Origin: Drosophila persimilis
Taxonomy: Eukaryota > Arthropoda > Insecta > Diptera > Drosophilidae
Direction of reading: 5' to 3'
DNA: 64,000 nt
Assembly: GCF_003286085.1 (NCBI RefSeq)
Contig: NW_020825294.1
Coordinates: 2,232,001-2,296,000 of the forward strand
Below, in pieces: positions 34,540 to 46,708 of the stretch (the stretch's first letter is position 1; each line of letters opens with the position of its first letter). The notes under the pieces are model-generated. The model saw nothing but the letters and a program-made list of their open reading frames with translations. It was not told the origin of the DNA and did no database searches. The translations under genes and the position numbers were made by a program.

Positions 34540-35065
34540 TAAGTCTTTCATAAATCAGTGTAATATCTTTAAATTTGTGGTTCTTACAATATTTTCCATA
34601 TTATCCGATCGCTATAATTTGAAAAACTGGAAGATAATAGTATTTTCTACGAGTCTCTTATTAATCATTTACGTATCTTTATAATAATGGATTCCACAGC
34701 ATTTTTCGTGTCTTGGATTTAATGAAATTAAAAAAATAGTTCGAAAAATTATCATTATCTATGAGACTCCCAAAAATGAGTGTCATATCATTAAAATTTT
34801 GTTTTTTAAAAGATTTGTTTCATATCCGATCATAGATAACTGCATTATCTTACAATTTTGGTTCTTACAATATTTTCAATATTTTCCGATCGCTATAAAA
34901 TTTGAAAAATGGATAGACAACGGAATTATCTATGAGTTTACCAAAAATCAGTCTCATAGCTTTTAAATTAGCGTTCTTACAATATTTTCAACACTATCCA
35001 ATCATAGATAACTACATTATCTATGAGTTTCCCAAAAATCAGTCTCATATCTTGAAAATTGTGGA
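34540..35065. repeat. Degenerate tandem repeat, period about 110 bp
   Basis: The block GTTCTTACAATATTTTC recurs at about 34579, 34861 and 34973, with a decayed copy near 34801. Each is followed by ATCCGATCGCTATAA or ATCCAATCATAG, then TTATCTATGAG and CCAAAAATCAGTCTCATA. The last two copies are 112 bp apart. AT-rich, with no frame shared by all copies. Confidence 0.8.
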
Positions 35066-36934
35066 TAAATATGTATCTAGGGGTCATATCCGCTCCCCTT
35101 TGGATTACGTCCCCAAATTTGTCTCCAGAAAAGCTTCCCGTCTAAGTGGCACTTAGCCTAGCGACGACTACAACATATCCTTGATCTCTATGAATACCCT
35201 CTATCAAAAAAGGAAAGCCAAAATGGCGTCCCTATAGATTACGTAAACGTATTGGGGAGACAGCGGACAGCCTGTGTGTTTGTGTGCGGGTATGCGTTTG
35301 TGTCATCGTCAGCGTCAGTGACACGTCAATATTTTATTAAATGACATTAAACTGTCTCTATCGGCTTAATTAATTTATTGTTGCTGTATTGTCGACTCGC
35401 ACACACACACAAAGATACACACCCATCCGATCACGTATTGTGTATGTGTGTGTGTGTGTGTGTGACATTTTTATTATGCAAAATCAATAAAACAATCTCT
35501 CACTCATTCACTCGCTTGGCCGTTCGCCAGCCTGCCTGCTCACTCACTCATTCAGTTACTCAGTCGGCTTTTTGGAGTAGAGTAGCCTTCCCGCCAAATG
35601 TTCGGTCATGTCCTTTTTGACACTGACAGCCGATGCCCCCCCACACACAGCCACACACGCTGGCAGAACGAAGGACAGTAAAACAACAAAAAAATGCCTT
35701 TAAATTGTTCAATTAATTTTGCAATTTTTTTGTTGTCCATTTTCTGGGGGCGTGCGGCGTGCGGGGGGCGTGGGGGGGGTAACCAACAAAATGCATTCCC
35801 TGACAGTTTGTCAATCGCCTGCCAGGGACCGAATGCGACAAATGAGTTGGCCTCCGGATAACGTACCCATTGGCGAGTGGAGCCGTGACCCGTGACCCCC
35901 CCATCAGCGGGGACATATGCATTGCAGTCGCCACCGTTCCAGAGAGAGTTCATTAAATGGATTAAATGCAATGGATTTTTTATTTATATATACCATTTTG
36001 GGGGGTTTATTTTGGTGTATTTTATGTGAAGATGGGGGCTGTTGAGGTTACTAAATAGAGACTTATCTTTAACACATTTAATATATATTTTCTTTCTAGT
36101 TTAAAGCCTCTCCAAGATACAGCTTTCTCCCATCATCCCAGGGCCACACATTTCTAGGACTCTTATGAAGCGCAATCCAATTCCAATGCCATGCCATCAC
36201 GCTGTCTGTCTCCAAATCCAAGGATCCTGTCATTGTCATATACATTTCGAATGCTTGGGGGCATTGTTGATGAAATTTCTATTAAGGATTAATATGTCAA
36301 CGTTGGGCAGGCAGGTGTGCAGAAAAAAAAAAAAAAAAACTTTCCACAAATCGACATGACAAAACTTTTGATGCTTTTGATGTGACAGACAAGTGCCGGA
36401 CCGGACCCCGGCCGAAAACGTGTCTCGTGCCTCTCTGGACCATTCGATGGACACGACATGTCTTACACTTGAGGCCTCCTCAATGTGTGGGTGGGCTCGC
36501 TCGCTGACAGACAGACCGCAGAGCTTTGATGAGGGATACACACAGTCAATACTCAATACTTAATGGATGTGTCTGTGTGGGGGTGTAGAATATTTTTATT
36601 GTCATCGGAAATGAAATATGAAATGACGCATTTCATCTCTGCGCCCAAAAATATTTAAATAACAATGGCAGACTCCCTCTCCCTTTCACACCGGAAAAAA
36701 AATATAGAAAAATCATTCATAAGTTTTCAGCACATGTAATTAGTTTGGGCCATGAGTGGCATGTGGCATGTGGACATTGGGCTGTCCCAAATTATTGATT
36801 CATCTGTCAATCACAGAATCTGTGGCAGATGAAGGACAAGAGTTGCATAGATTAGGGGTTGTGGTGGGTGCTTCACTTATGGTTGAAGGTTGGAAGATGA
36901 GAGTTGGTTAAGAGAGGCTGAAAAATAGTCTAAG
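35066..36934. other. Non-coding stretch, no gene supported
   Basis: It holds CA and TG tracts (35399-35411 and 35443-35463), a G-rich run near 35744-35780 and an 18-base A run near 36322-36341. No gene is supported. Confidence 0.5.
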
Positions 36935-37210
36935 CGACCGAGGGGCGCTGCTGCATGACTCATACTATGAGTATTCGTAGTGTAAGCTTTCGATTTGATA
37001 TATTTTTGCATTAAATGAAGTGCAGCAAAGGTTAGTAGAGTTCTTAAAAGGTGGCCGACCGAGGGGCGCTGCTGCATGACCCTTCAACTGAGATTTCGTA
37101 GCGTAAGCTTTGCAGCAAAGGTTAGTAGATGGTTTATAAGGATACGAGCCGACCGAGGGGCGCTGCTGCATAACCCTTACACTAAGCCCAAGCTTTCGGT
37201 TCAAGTTCAT
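36935..37210 (+). repeat. Three-unit tandem array carrying the dispersed 32-bp motif
   Basis: Motif copies lie at 36935-36959, 37055-37080 and 37148-37173. Each reads GACCGAGGGGCGCTGC followed by TGCATGAC or TGCATAAC. The units (about 120 and 93 bp apart) also share TTCGTAGTGTAAGCTTT, GCAGCAAAGGTTAGTAGA and a purine-rich stretch before the motif. The motif is nearly invariant while the flanks vary in length and sequence. The GCGTGAC right end seen in other copies is replaced here by CTCAT or CCTT. Confidence 0.85.
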
Positions 37211-38511
37211 CCATCGCCTAGCCTCGCCTTTGGCCATCTGTTGAGTCACCAAACGATATCTTTAAAGGGCTCCCCAGAAACCAGAACAAGCCCACGCTCA
37301 TATATATGTTTATATATGTTTATATCTGTAGTCTGTAGTCGCATAATGCCATAATAAGGCTGTCAACTGTTGACGTTGACATTGTCAACTCACTTGTCAA
37401 AGGCGCACATCAAAGGCAGACGACAGATATGGGGGGGGAGAAGGACCTTTCCCCATTATCCCAGTTGTTTGTTTAGCGAAATGCGTGGGTCCTTTGTCTG
37501 CCGCCTGCTGCTGGGGATATATTGTATGTATGTATGTATGTATGTGTGTATGTATCTGTGTGTGGCTGTCCGCTGGCACTCGCTGCGGTCCTGTTGATGA
37601 CGTCTCGATAACAATGTCGAACGCTGCGTTCCCCCGCTGATTAATTCGACTCAAGTTTTGTGGCGCAAAACAATGGGACTCTTTTAATCCCCCCCTCCCC
37701 CACCCGAAAATGGGGGCAATCGGAGCTGGTCAATCGCTGCGCTTTCAGCATAATTAGTTTTCCCCTGGGCCCCAGGAGCAAGGAGCAGGGCGGCTGATGA
37801 ATTAACGTTTTAAAGGAATGTCGAGGGATGCATTCGGCAGGACATTTATTGAGTTAGAATCCTGGGAAATGTTTCGCACCCATTCTAATCAACAGACAAT
37901 TGCTCTTCCATTGGCCATGCCGTATGAGGGCCGTTTGCGGGTGGTAATCCGTGTGTCCAGTAGCGCCAGTCGCCCCCAAAGGCGACCGCCACCATGGAGG
38001 CATATTCTGACAGTAATTGCCCCAACGGTTTCTCGCTAATGCCCCAAATTGGCTGTTGACGCCAAATCTCACATTCTCACAGGCACCCAAAAAGGACTTG
38101 CCTATTCCATGGCCTCCTGTCGTCGTCTTCCTTCACGTCTCAACAGCTGTTGCTGTTGCTGCCTCTTCTGCCTCTGCTGCTGCTGCTGCTCCGTGACACA
38201 TGAACAGCTAATTATGACTCCGGAATTCGCTTTTGGCCCTCTCCCTCTCTCTCCGTGTGTGCGTGTGTCTGTGGTCTTAGCCAGCAATTGATTCATTGTA
38301 GGTTTGCATATCAACTTAGGTTGCAGCAGCACGTGCGGCAGGGCCTCCCATGAGGGGATTGCCACTTTAAAGAGGCGTTTACAGAGGTGTGGTGGGACAA
38401 GGTTTAACGATGGAAGATAAGTACTTCAACCTTCAACCTAAATTATCCCAATTTTAGGGTATACTTAAAGAGTGCCAAAAGGTATACGATTCAATTATAT
38501 TAAGTTGAAGA
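37211..38511. other. Non-coding stretch, no gene supported
   Basis: It holds a (TATG)n tract at about 37523-37555 and a CTGCTGCTGCTGCT run near 38175-38192. Frames are short and low-complexity. Confidence 0.5.
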
Positions 38512-38910
38512 TGTCCCGCGAAAAAAACGTTTTAGTAAAAGTTCAAGAAACTCCTTTTGGTTGAGTTCATTCCCTATTCATTATCCCGTCCTGGGGAATC
38601 CAGGGGATATTATAACCTCAAGAACTGTGAAGTGTGCCTCGACAAAAACGGTTTTACTTTCATTTAATCGTTCCCTTTTCTTTCAATGACCTTTTCCTGT
38701 CGCAAGCATCAATGGGAGATTTTTTCTTGCAGTGCGCCTCGACAAAAAAGTTTGTACGCAGGGTTTTTTCTTTAAGATCAAGTTATGCAAAGAATTCTTT
38801 GAATATTTAATCTTATAAACCTTTCAAAAGTATCAGACAAAGGGGAGACCCCTCCAGTTCCAACAAAAGAACTGCAGTGTGCCTCGACAAAAACGGTTTT
38901 ACTTTAAAAT
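38512..38910 (+). repeat. Four-copy degenerate repeat with GCCTCGACAAAAACGG core
   Basis: The core occurs near 38520 (CCCGCGAAAAAAACGTTTTA), 38631 (AGTGTGCCTCGACAAAAACG), 38731 (AGTGCGCCTCGACAAAAAAG) and 38876 (AGTGTGCCTCGACAAAAACG). GTTTTACTTT follows in the second and fourth copies, and AGAACTG precedes them. Spacing is about 100-145 bp. The role is unknown. Confidence 0.78.
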
Positions 38911-40344
38911 CAAGGCTTAACAGGGGTCTCTTTATATACTCAGCTATCCCAAGTATCCGTGTACTATTACGCCACATTTTTGCACACATTTTTCACAGCT
39001 CACGTTCCGTTTTCTGGCGCATTTCCCACTTTAAAATATCCCAAAAAGTGGCTCGTAAATCTTTAAAATTCCTATAAAACACGCAACCCGCAAACCTTTA
39101 AGTTTTAACCCAAATTGAAAGCGTCTTTCGGCACGGCACACATTTCCAGACACAGGTCGGGGGGGAAAAAAAAGGGAATGCAAGGCTTACACACAGTAAC
39201 CCCCCCCAGCCAGACGCCTTCGGTAGAGCACCCCCCAAAGCACCAGACAAGGGTAGAGCGGGGGAAGGGGGGCGGAGTGCGGTTTGGGAAATACGCAAAC
39301 AAAACAAATTGCGAACAAAGTGCGTCCTTCTCCTGCGAAAGGAGAAGCAACGAAGGAAAATAAAGGAACGAACGAGAGTGCGTAGTCCTTGTTGAGCACA
39401 AGGGCGGATTTATTACGAAGTCAGTGGAAGGCCGGAGACGCCGAAGGAGAGCAGGAGAGCCGGAGCAGGAGTCTCTCGGAGTCTCGACTTAGGGGCAAGG
39501 ACAATGAACTTGTCGCTTTCATCGTCGCCCGTACCTCGTCAGCGTCGAAGTCAAATGTCAGTCAAAGGACGATGACGATGACGATGATGATGAAGACGGA
39601 AGAACATTTTCGGGGAAGCCAGCCAGAGGCAAGAGCCCAGCCCAGAGGCTGGCAGTCCGTCTGTCTGTCAGTCACACGGCGACAGGAACAGGGACAGGCA
39701 TAAAGGATGATGGATGAATTTGTGATTTGTGCAGGTTAAATAAATATGTCTGGGGGCCGGGCTACGGCTCTACTGCCTCTTCCATTCAGCTGCCAATTCC
39801 CTTTCCTTGCTTTTTGCTAATGAAGTGATTAGTGCAACGCCTCTCCAAGCAATATTCCTTATTAAGGAAACCGGCAATGGGTGTGGCAGGGGGGGGCTTA
39901 ATAAATTGCCCAAGTCTTCGACTTTGACTTGAAAAAAAGAAAACCCAGGCGGAAATAAAACAAAGCACTTTCCATCGATCACAAATATTAAGCACATTTG
40001 TTATTAACGCCCTCACGCCAAAAACTACTATCCCTCCATCCCCGTAAACTTTTTTTTGGGTTTGGGTTTGGCTTTGGCTATGGCTTGGGGTTTGGGTTTT
40101 AGGTTTTGGGCACCACACATATGCCATAGATGCAGATAAATTTGTTAGACGTGCATTGGCGTTGGGGTTTTGGTATATTTTCGGGGGTCTAATCAATTCC
40201 AATTAGTAGTCCAGTCCTCTGATGTATTCGCTGAAATTATTATTTATCATTTGGTTATTTATTTTCGTAGGAAAACTCATGTATGAGAGGAACAAGACTC
40301 ATTTGGCGGCTGCTTGACCCATGTGGGATGTAATTTAAGAGATA
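38911..40344. other. Non-coding stretch, no gene supported
   Basis: No coding region is supported. GATGACGATGACGATGATG lies near 39569-39590 and GGTTTGGGTTTGG-type words near 40058-40107. Confidence 0.5.
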
Positions 40345-41070
40345 TGATCTGCGCTTCAGTGTTAAATAAGGTTGAGAATATTGGTTATTAATTTGTTGTA
40401 CATGGTTCACTTGTTTGAAGAGTTTATATCAATATTTTCCTAAGAAAAATGTTTCGATTATTGAAAGAACATTGGTAATAATTGTCCATTAAAGCTTTTT
40501 GTATGTATAACAGTGTTGAACAATGCCAAAATCCATATTTGGTATTATTTTAATGGTTTATTGATGTTTTTATTTGCAAATATGTTTCGAATAGTGTTGC
40601 TGATGGTTTAAAATGCTTTCATATATTTGCGACAGTGTTGAAAAGTGCCAAAACATTTACATTGTGGCTAATTTCACTAATTTCAAGGCCTTTTTCGAAC
40701 ATTTTTAACAGAAGTATATTTCGAATATGAGAAAAATAAGGTTGATTGGTGAGAAACAGTGTTGAAAATTTACCAAATCAGTGTTGGTAAATAAAATGCT
40801 TGGAAATGTACAAAATCTGTTTAGGTAAAACCTTTTTTTAAATATTTTGATAGAAAAATATAAAGAAACAGGTATTTAGGATTGTCCAAAAGGCCTCCTC
40901 TTATGTTTAACAGTGTTGAAAAGTGCCAAAAAGTGTATTGGTAAATAAATATATATCATTTTTATATTATATATATTTAAATAATGTTGTAAACACATTG
41001 TAAATGTGCTCTTATGGCCTTAGATTTTGGGCAGAATGTTGGATAAGATAAAAAACAGTGTTATATAACC
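40345..41070 (+). repeat. Degenerate repeat with CAGTGTTGAAAAGTGCCAAAA core
   Basis: CAGTGTT words occur at about 40356, 40511, 40633, 40757, 40778, 40911 and 41055. Three carry the longer core CAGTGTTGAA, then a short spacer, then GCCAAAA. Spacing is about 120-150 bp. The intervening DNA is AT-rich and variable. Confidence 0.72.
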
Positions 41071-43346
41071 ATCAATAAACCGCAAAACGATAAGGGTATC
41101 CCTTTCCCACTGAAATGATCATAATCTTCAAGTAATCTGGATAATTCAGAGCTCGTTCAGTCGCCTAGATCAGATTCCATCTTTAATGTTCCATAAAGTC
41201 AATACCATTTCCCGAATTATATCCTCCGCCTTGACCATCAACGTTCAACGGCAACAGCAATTGACAGGTTGCGAGAGGCGTGAATGCCAAAAGGACTACG
41301 CGTCCCCCCAAGGACTCGTCAAGCAGGCGATTGGAAGAGAAGTTGCGGGCGGGGAGGAAAGGTCTCTCTCGCTCTCTGGATACCATCTTATAAGTTGTTG
41401 ATGTGGCTATTAATTAATGCGTCATGGAATGACACAACGCCGACGCTTCGGCTAGCAAATTTATGAAGATGTATATACGTAAAGATGTATCCACAAGATA
41501 CAGATAGTTCTGTAGGTGTCTGCGTGTGTGTGTGTGTGGGTAAAAGCATATTTATGGATTATGAGGGTATAAATCTCAGTTGAGTCCCAGAGTCCAGGAG
41601 TAGTCCAGGAGCAGAGAATGATGATGGAATATGCGTATTTTTTTAATTAGCCAACATTTCCAACAGATTTATGAGTGTCCTTAGTGTATCCATGTGTGTG
41701 TGTGTGTGTGTGGGTGTCTGCCCGAATCGAATGTGAAGGGACAGTGTACCCATTGGGAATTATCCTGCAGACGTGCCACACCAGGATCCAAATGATTTAT
41801 GCATTCGTTTAATTGAGAAGTTCGAACCGAGAAAGAGAGAAAGAAAGAGAGAAGGGGAGAGGGGGAGACAGGGAGACGACTTTGATGGCAGCACACACAA
41901 ATCCTCAAAAGCTTTGATTATAATCGCACCTGAGCGAAAAAAGTAATTAGAGAGGAGATTCCCTGCCCAAATCAAGGATGGAAATATGCATAGCAATCGG
42001 TGGCAGAAAATAAATAATTGAGACGATAATTCCCACATAATTAGCAAAAGAAATCTGGAGTGATGATTTTCAATTATTATTGGCATTCGGACTCTGAGGA
42101 TACTGCAGGATACTGGGTGGAAAAACTTTTGGCGCATCTTAATTAATTCCTGTTTGATGGAAAACACTTTTACACAAATTGATGAGGGTTGGGGGGTTGG
42201 GGGTTGGGGGGAGGGTGGAGAGAGAAAAACTTTTACCTGTCGGACATCATCAGGAAGAAGGACTTTACCTTCTTCCTCTCTTGGGTTCTTGTCAGCTTCA
42301 ATGACCTCTCCGGGCCCAGGACACACTTCTTTGCTCTGCTCTCTCTTGAAATCCATTTTGTCAACTTTTTACAACCGAACTTCTCCCCTGAAGTGAATTC
42401 AATTTTTTTTTTCTCATCATAATTTCTGCTGCTTCCTCTCGCACACACACACACACATATTGGATTCGTCCTTTCAATCAAGTGGTCGCCCCCAGGAGCC
42501 AGAAGGCGGTGGAGGAGCAGTAGCAGAAACCCTTGCAACAATCGCACGTCCACGTCCACATCCGCGTCCAACTGTCAGTCAAGTGGCCGACGCCTTCACC
42601 CACACGTCACACCCACTGACTGGGCTGCCTCCTGGCCCGCCCGGCCCGCCTGTCCCGCCTGCTGCCTGCCTGCCTGTCTTTCTGTCTGTCACTTCAGAAC
42701 TTTACTTGTTGGAGCTCTCAGCCTCAGTTCCCTGTCTTCGTCCTGCGGCATTCAGCACCAGCATTCAGAATCGTCTCCTACAAGTCTCCCAGCTGAAGTG
42801 GCAGTCGAAGTCAACTCGCTTGAGAGACATTGATTGACTTTCTTAATAGACTTTACGTCTTGTCAAAATTAAAGAAGGCTTCCACCCCAAAGGATCTGCT
42901 ACTGCTTTTCTTTTCTTTTTTTTGGGGGGGGGGCGCAGACCCCTAAACCCCGTTGACGGATCAAATAAATAGCTAAGAGATTAGTAGGCAGGAATCCTCA
43001 AGGCTTACATGAGTTTATGTCACAGGAGTTTCCCGTTTTTCCCGAGGACCTCAAATCTTGCAAGGGCTTATACAAATTTAATGACATTTTATGGGCGCTT
43101 TTTTTGGGAAAGAAATATGTAAATTTTAAATAAACTTGGTAAGGCACTGAAACGGTTCTCAATTGGTATAAATTAAACAAAAAAACGACGCGTAAAGGGT
43201 TTTAAAAGTGATGTAAAAACATTTAAGAAAAAGGTACAAAGAAGCCCATATTTCCCTATTAAAAATGTCTATAAATGGACCTACAAGTGGCCAACGAGAC
43301 ACCAAGTCAAAACTTCTTAAGGGAGGAATTCAGAGACAAGCATAAG
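41071..43346. other. Non-coding stretch, no gene supported
   Basis: It contains TG tracts (41525-41539, 41693-41712), a GAGAAAGAGAGAAAG run near 41830-41853 and a TTGGGGGGTTGGGGG run near 42189-42212. The long - strand frame at 41760-42356 has Pro/Ser-rich low-complexity content and no domain. Confidence 0.5.
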
Positions 43347-43372
43347 CCGACCGAGGGGTGCTGCTGCATGAC
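43347..43372 (+). repeat. Dispersed 32-bp motif, copy 9
   Basis: CCGACCGAGGGGTGCTGC followed by TGCATGAC. It differs from the tandem-array copies by one base in the core (GTGC for GCGC). Confidence 0.75.
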
Positions 43373-44655
43373 AAGGTAACGCTTGATTATATGCACTAAA
43401 GGATAGAGAATTGACTACTATTGTGGCGCTTGCTGAACTATTTATTTATTAGTGTATAGTTCTCTAAAAGTACCCTTAATATATATTTTTTTCTATGAAA
43501 GCTTCCTAATGGATTTCTAATAATTATATCTTAAAGAAAACGCTCTCAAAGAACAAACTCCCACCTTCATGGGATCTCCAACAAAAAGTTTTTCCCATAT
43601 TTAGCCCTAGCTAAGATAAATCCTTTATGTGATTTCCCACAGCGATAGAGTTGCACTGTTGTTCAGCGGAAAACCATATTCATGAGGCCGTGTCTTGCTT
43701 TGTAGATTGGCCTTTGCATCGACAAATCACATTATTCGCAGCGTGAGACATTCGTCATGTCTAGCGTTCGGACATGGCCAAGGTCTAGGCCCCCAGTGCC
43801 GCCCCTTGGTGTGCTGTGCTGTGCTGTTGTTGGCCCCCGTCAACCCGCGTGTCGGCCACAGTCACAGCCATCCGTCATGACTGGTGACGTTGGCGTCCTC
43901 GTCGTAGTCTCATCGTCATCGTTGTTCAATGCATGAAATCGAGTGCACTGGCATCGGATTTGAACAGTTTGATGGATCAACTTGCGCACGTCCTCGTCAT
44001 AACTCACACAACACTTTCCCAACGAACCAACCAACCAACCAACCATCCATCCATCCATCCATCCATTCCGTTTCGTTCAGATATGGCCAAGGCCTGGCCT
44101 CTCGCCTCTCGCCCGACGATGTTTTGACGTTTGACGTGAGAGCACGTTTGATGGAAGATCTGTCAGGGCGGGAGCATTGAGCCTTGTTCCAATTCGCTTG
44201 CAGCTTTAGCCTGTCTGTTTCAATGTTGGCCAATTTGCAAACTGAATGATTGTCGGTGGCTTTTGTTCTCAGTCTCAGAGTTCTCACTCTTCCACGCGTT
44301 TCACGTGCGGCATCTTTTTTTAGATACCCTATGGCCCCCCTCCTGATTTATTGGCAATTAATAAAATTGAAGTGTCATAATTCATAAAGTGTAAAGCGGT
44401 CGTCTGTAAGTTATCTACTCAGGACGCTTGTAATTGAGTTTCATGTGGAGAGTGTTGGGGATTTTGGACTGGGAAACTGATCTTTTGGCTTGGAAATGTC
44501 TGAAATATGAGTAAGGAATTACAGACAGCTTTTATCTTATGAGAGTGAGAATAGGTAGGATTTTTTGATTATTATAGTACTTAAAATTCTTTGGCTCAAA
44601 GACAATGAAGAATTTGTACGAGTTCAACATAATTTGATAAATTTAATTAATTTGA
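43373..44655. other. Non-coding stretch, no gene supported
   Basis: An (ACCA)n run passing into a (CATC)n run lies at about 44023-44067. No coding region is supported. Confidence 0.5.
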
Positions 44656-44994
44656 TGGGTATTTTAGGGTATTTTCTGGTATTTTAGGGTATTTTTCTGG
44701 TATTTTATGTCCCTTTTCTTTCAACAAATATATATATAGTGGTATTTTTTATTATGTATGGTATTTTCCAGTGTTTATACTATTTTCTAATAGCTTTCTA
44801 GTATTTTCTAGAATTTATTTTTATTTATTTATTTTCTCGGATTTCTCTTCCCTTTTAAGACTGTTCTGATATTTTGTAGTATTTATCTGGTATTTTTTGC
44901 TATTTTATGCAAATTTGCGGTATATTTCTGGACTTTTTATTCGTACTTTAAAGTATTTTTCTAGTATTCTGCTATTTTAGAGTATTTTCTTAAG
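44656..44994 (+). repeat. Phased T-tract array E
   Basis: It starts with TATTTTAGGG and TATTTTCTGG units (44660-44706) and continues more loosely to 44994. The unit type is the same as in the other five arrays. Confidence 0.78.
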
Positions 44995-45018
44995 GGAAAA
45001 CTCATCCCCATGACTCAC

Positions 45019-45198
45019 AAGGATGTCTAAGTGTCGGGGAACGCGTTGTTGCTGTTCGATGATGATGATAACGATGACGATAAGTGCGTCTGCTGTCTTC
45101 TGTGTGTCGGGGCCACAGGGCTTACGGCGTGGCGGGGTCGGTACCGTTTCGGGATACCTTTTTGATTGATTGATGACGAATCGGGCGTCGTAATTCAT
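45019..45198 (-). CDS. Candidate first coding exon, unknown product
   Basis: I do not recognise this. On the - strand an ATG at 45198-45196 has the ideal fly context CTCAACATG and opens 60 codons to a consensus donor CTT|GTGAGT (intron from 45018). The peptide begins MNYDARFVINQSKRYPETVP, continues TPPRRKPCGPDTQKTADA, then LIVIVIIIIEQQQ and RVPRHLDIL. Third codon positions are G/C-rich, as in fly genes. Against it: the run of Ile/Val comes from a short (ATC)n microsatellite, no downstream exon was found, and the frame stays open past the donor to 44977. Confidence 0.25.
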
Positions 45199-46676
45199 GT
45201 TGAGAGGCAAACAATTTGCGTCCCAGCCAGCCGACAGGAACGTGGAGATGGCAGGGGATTCATTCGCTTGTTGCTCCTTAAGGAAGGACTGTGGGAATAT
45301 TTTCGAATATGCCTATAAGCACACACACACACACACAAACACACACTTATTTTCAGTGGTATTTCGAGGCAGACAGAGGGAAAGAGAAGGTAGGGGCTTC
45401 CACAGACAGTGGAGGTTTCCACAGACAGACGAAGAGGCAGACGAAAGTGGAGACTAGGACAAGGCCGTGGTAGAATCAAGGAATTATATCGCAATAGTCT
45501 GCCGTGTGGCAGAGGCCACGCCAACGTCGCCCTGCCGCAAGAGGGCCCACGCGGGGGACACAGCGGCAAAGAAAAAGCCCAACAAAGGAGCACAGGAAAA
45601 AAAGTTAAGGAAAAATTGTTTTTCCAGCAGTTCGGATACGGTTTTCGGAGTTGAATTTCCTTCTTGGCGAGGCACAAAAACCTCCGAATAGCGATTTTTT
45701 CACGTTTTAATGTTGCACACACACACACAGATACTTTTCGTTTGGTTTATGTGTGTGCGTGTGGGGGGGCTTTGGCAGGCAGGCAGCAGCCGAGCGAGCG
45801 AGCGAGCGTCTGCCTGCCGTCTGCCTCAAACGCCGCCTTGCCTCAGCTTTTGGTTTTCGCCTTGCCCCCAGAGTTCAAGAGCGCCTCGCATCGCCTCGCC
45901 TCGCCCAGTGCCACAACCGAACCCTATACGACCCCTCAACGCCATCGTGCCCCCATGCCAACCGGGCCACACGTTCCATTCATCGAACCCAATGGCAACT
46001 TGTTGATTTTTTGGTATGAAATTCACATGCAAAAACCCAACCAATTTCGCCCTTCATTGGCGTTCGGTTCGCTTTCCTTTTTCTCTCCCTCTCTCCCTCT
46101 CCCCCTCTCTTTCTCTGTTTCGCTGTGTTTGTTTTGTGTGGCTTTCATTTCATTTTCTTTTTCCCTCCACTCCCCCTGTTATCCCCCACATTTTCCAGAG
46201 AACTAGGCTGTGCTCCACGGAAATCAATAATCGATTTTGTTGTAATGGCTGTGGCTTTTTCTCTGCTTTCTTTTTGTGTGTGTGTTTTTTTTTTTTTGCT
46301 TCTCTCTTCTTTAAAGCAGCGCAGGAATTTCTTCTTGCTTTTATTTCGCTGGTTTATGGGTGTTTTGTTAAAGAGTTTAAGAGCACGAATGGGTTTTTTT
46401 TTAGGGTGAATTTCCTTGTGTTTAAGGATAATAAGATGGGGGAAATGGCGCACGTTTTTGTGTGTGGCTTTTCCCTGAGAGGCTCTTTAATGTGGGAGTA
46501 CTTTTTCTGCCATAGATGGGGATTTCGAGTGCTTTTTTGCGTCTTGGTAAACGATTATTAGTGGGACTTTCAGGGACAATTTTTATGGGATAATTTGGGA
46601 AAAATACTTAAAATTCAGTGATGGGTCTATAAAGGAGATAAAGATAATATTTTGAAGAGCATTAGGGCTTACCGAT
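45199..46676. other. Non-coding stretch, no gene supported
   Basis: It holds CA tracts near 45321-45346, a GAGCGAGCGAGCGAGCG run near 45792-45808 and pyrimidine runs near 46082-46118. Frames on both strands are low-complexity. Confidence 0.5.
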
Positions 46677-46708
46677 GTCACGCGTCTTGGAGCAGTGCCA
46701 CTCGGTTG
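46677..46708 (-). repeat. Dispersed 32-bp motif, copy 10
   Basis: On the - strand it reads CAACCGAGTGGCACTGC followed by TCCAAGACGCGTGAC; 27 of 32 positions agree with the consensus, with the right end GACGCGTGAC intact. Confidence 0.68.
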
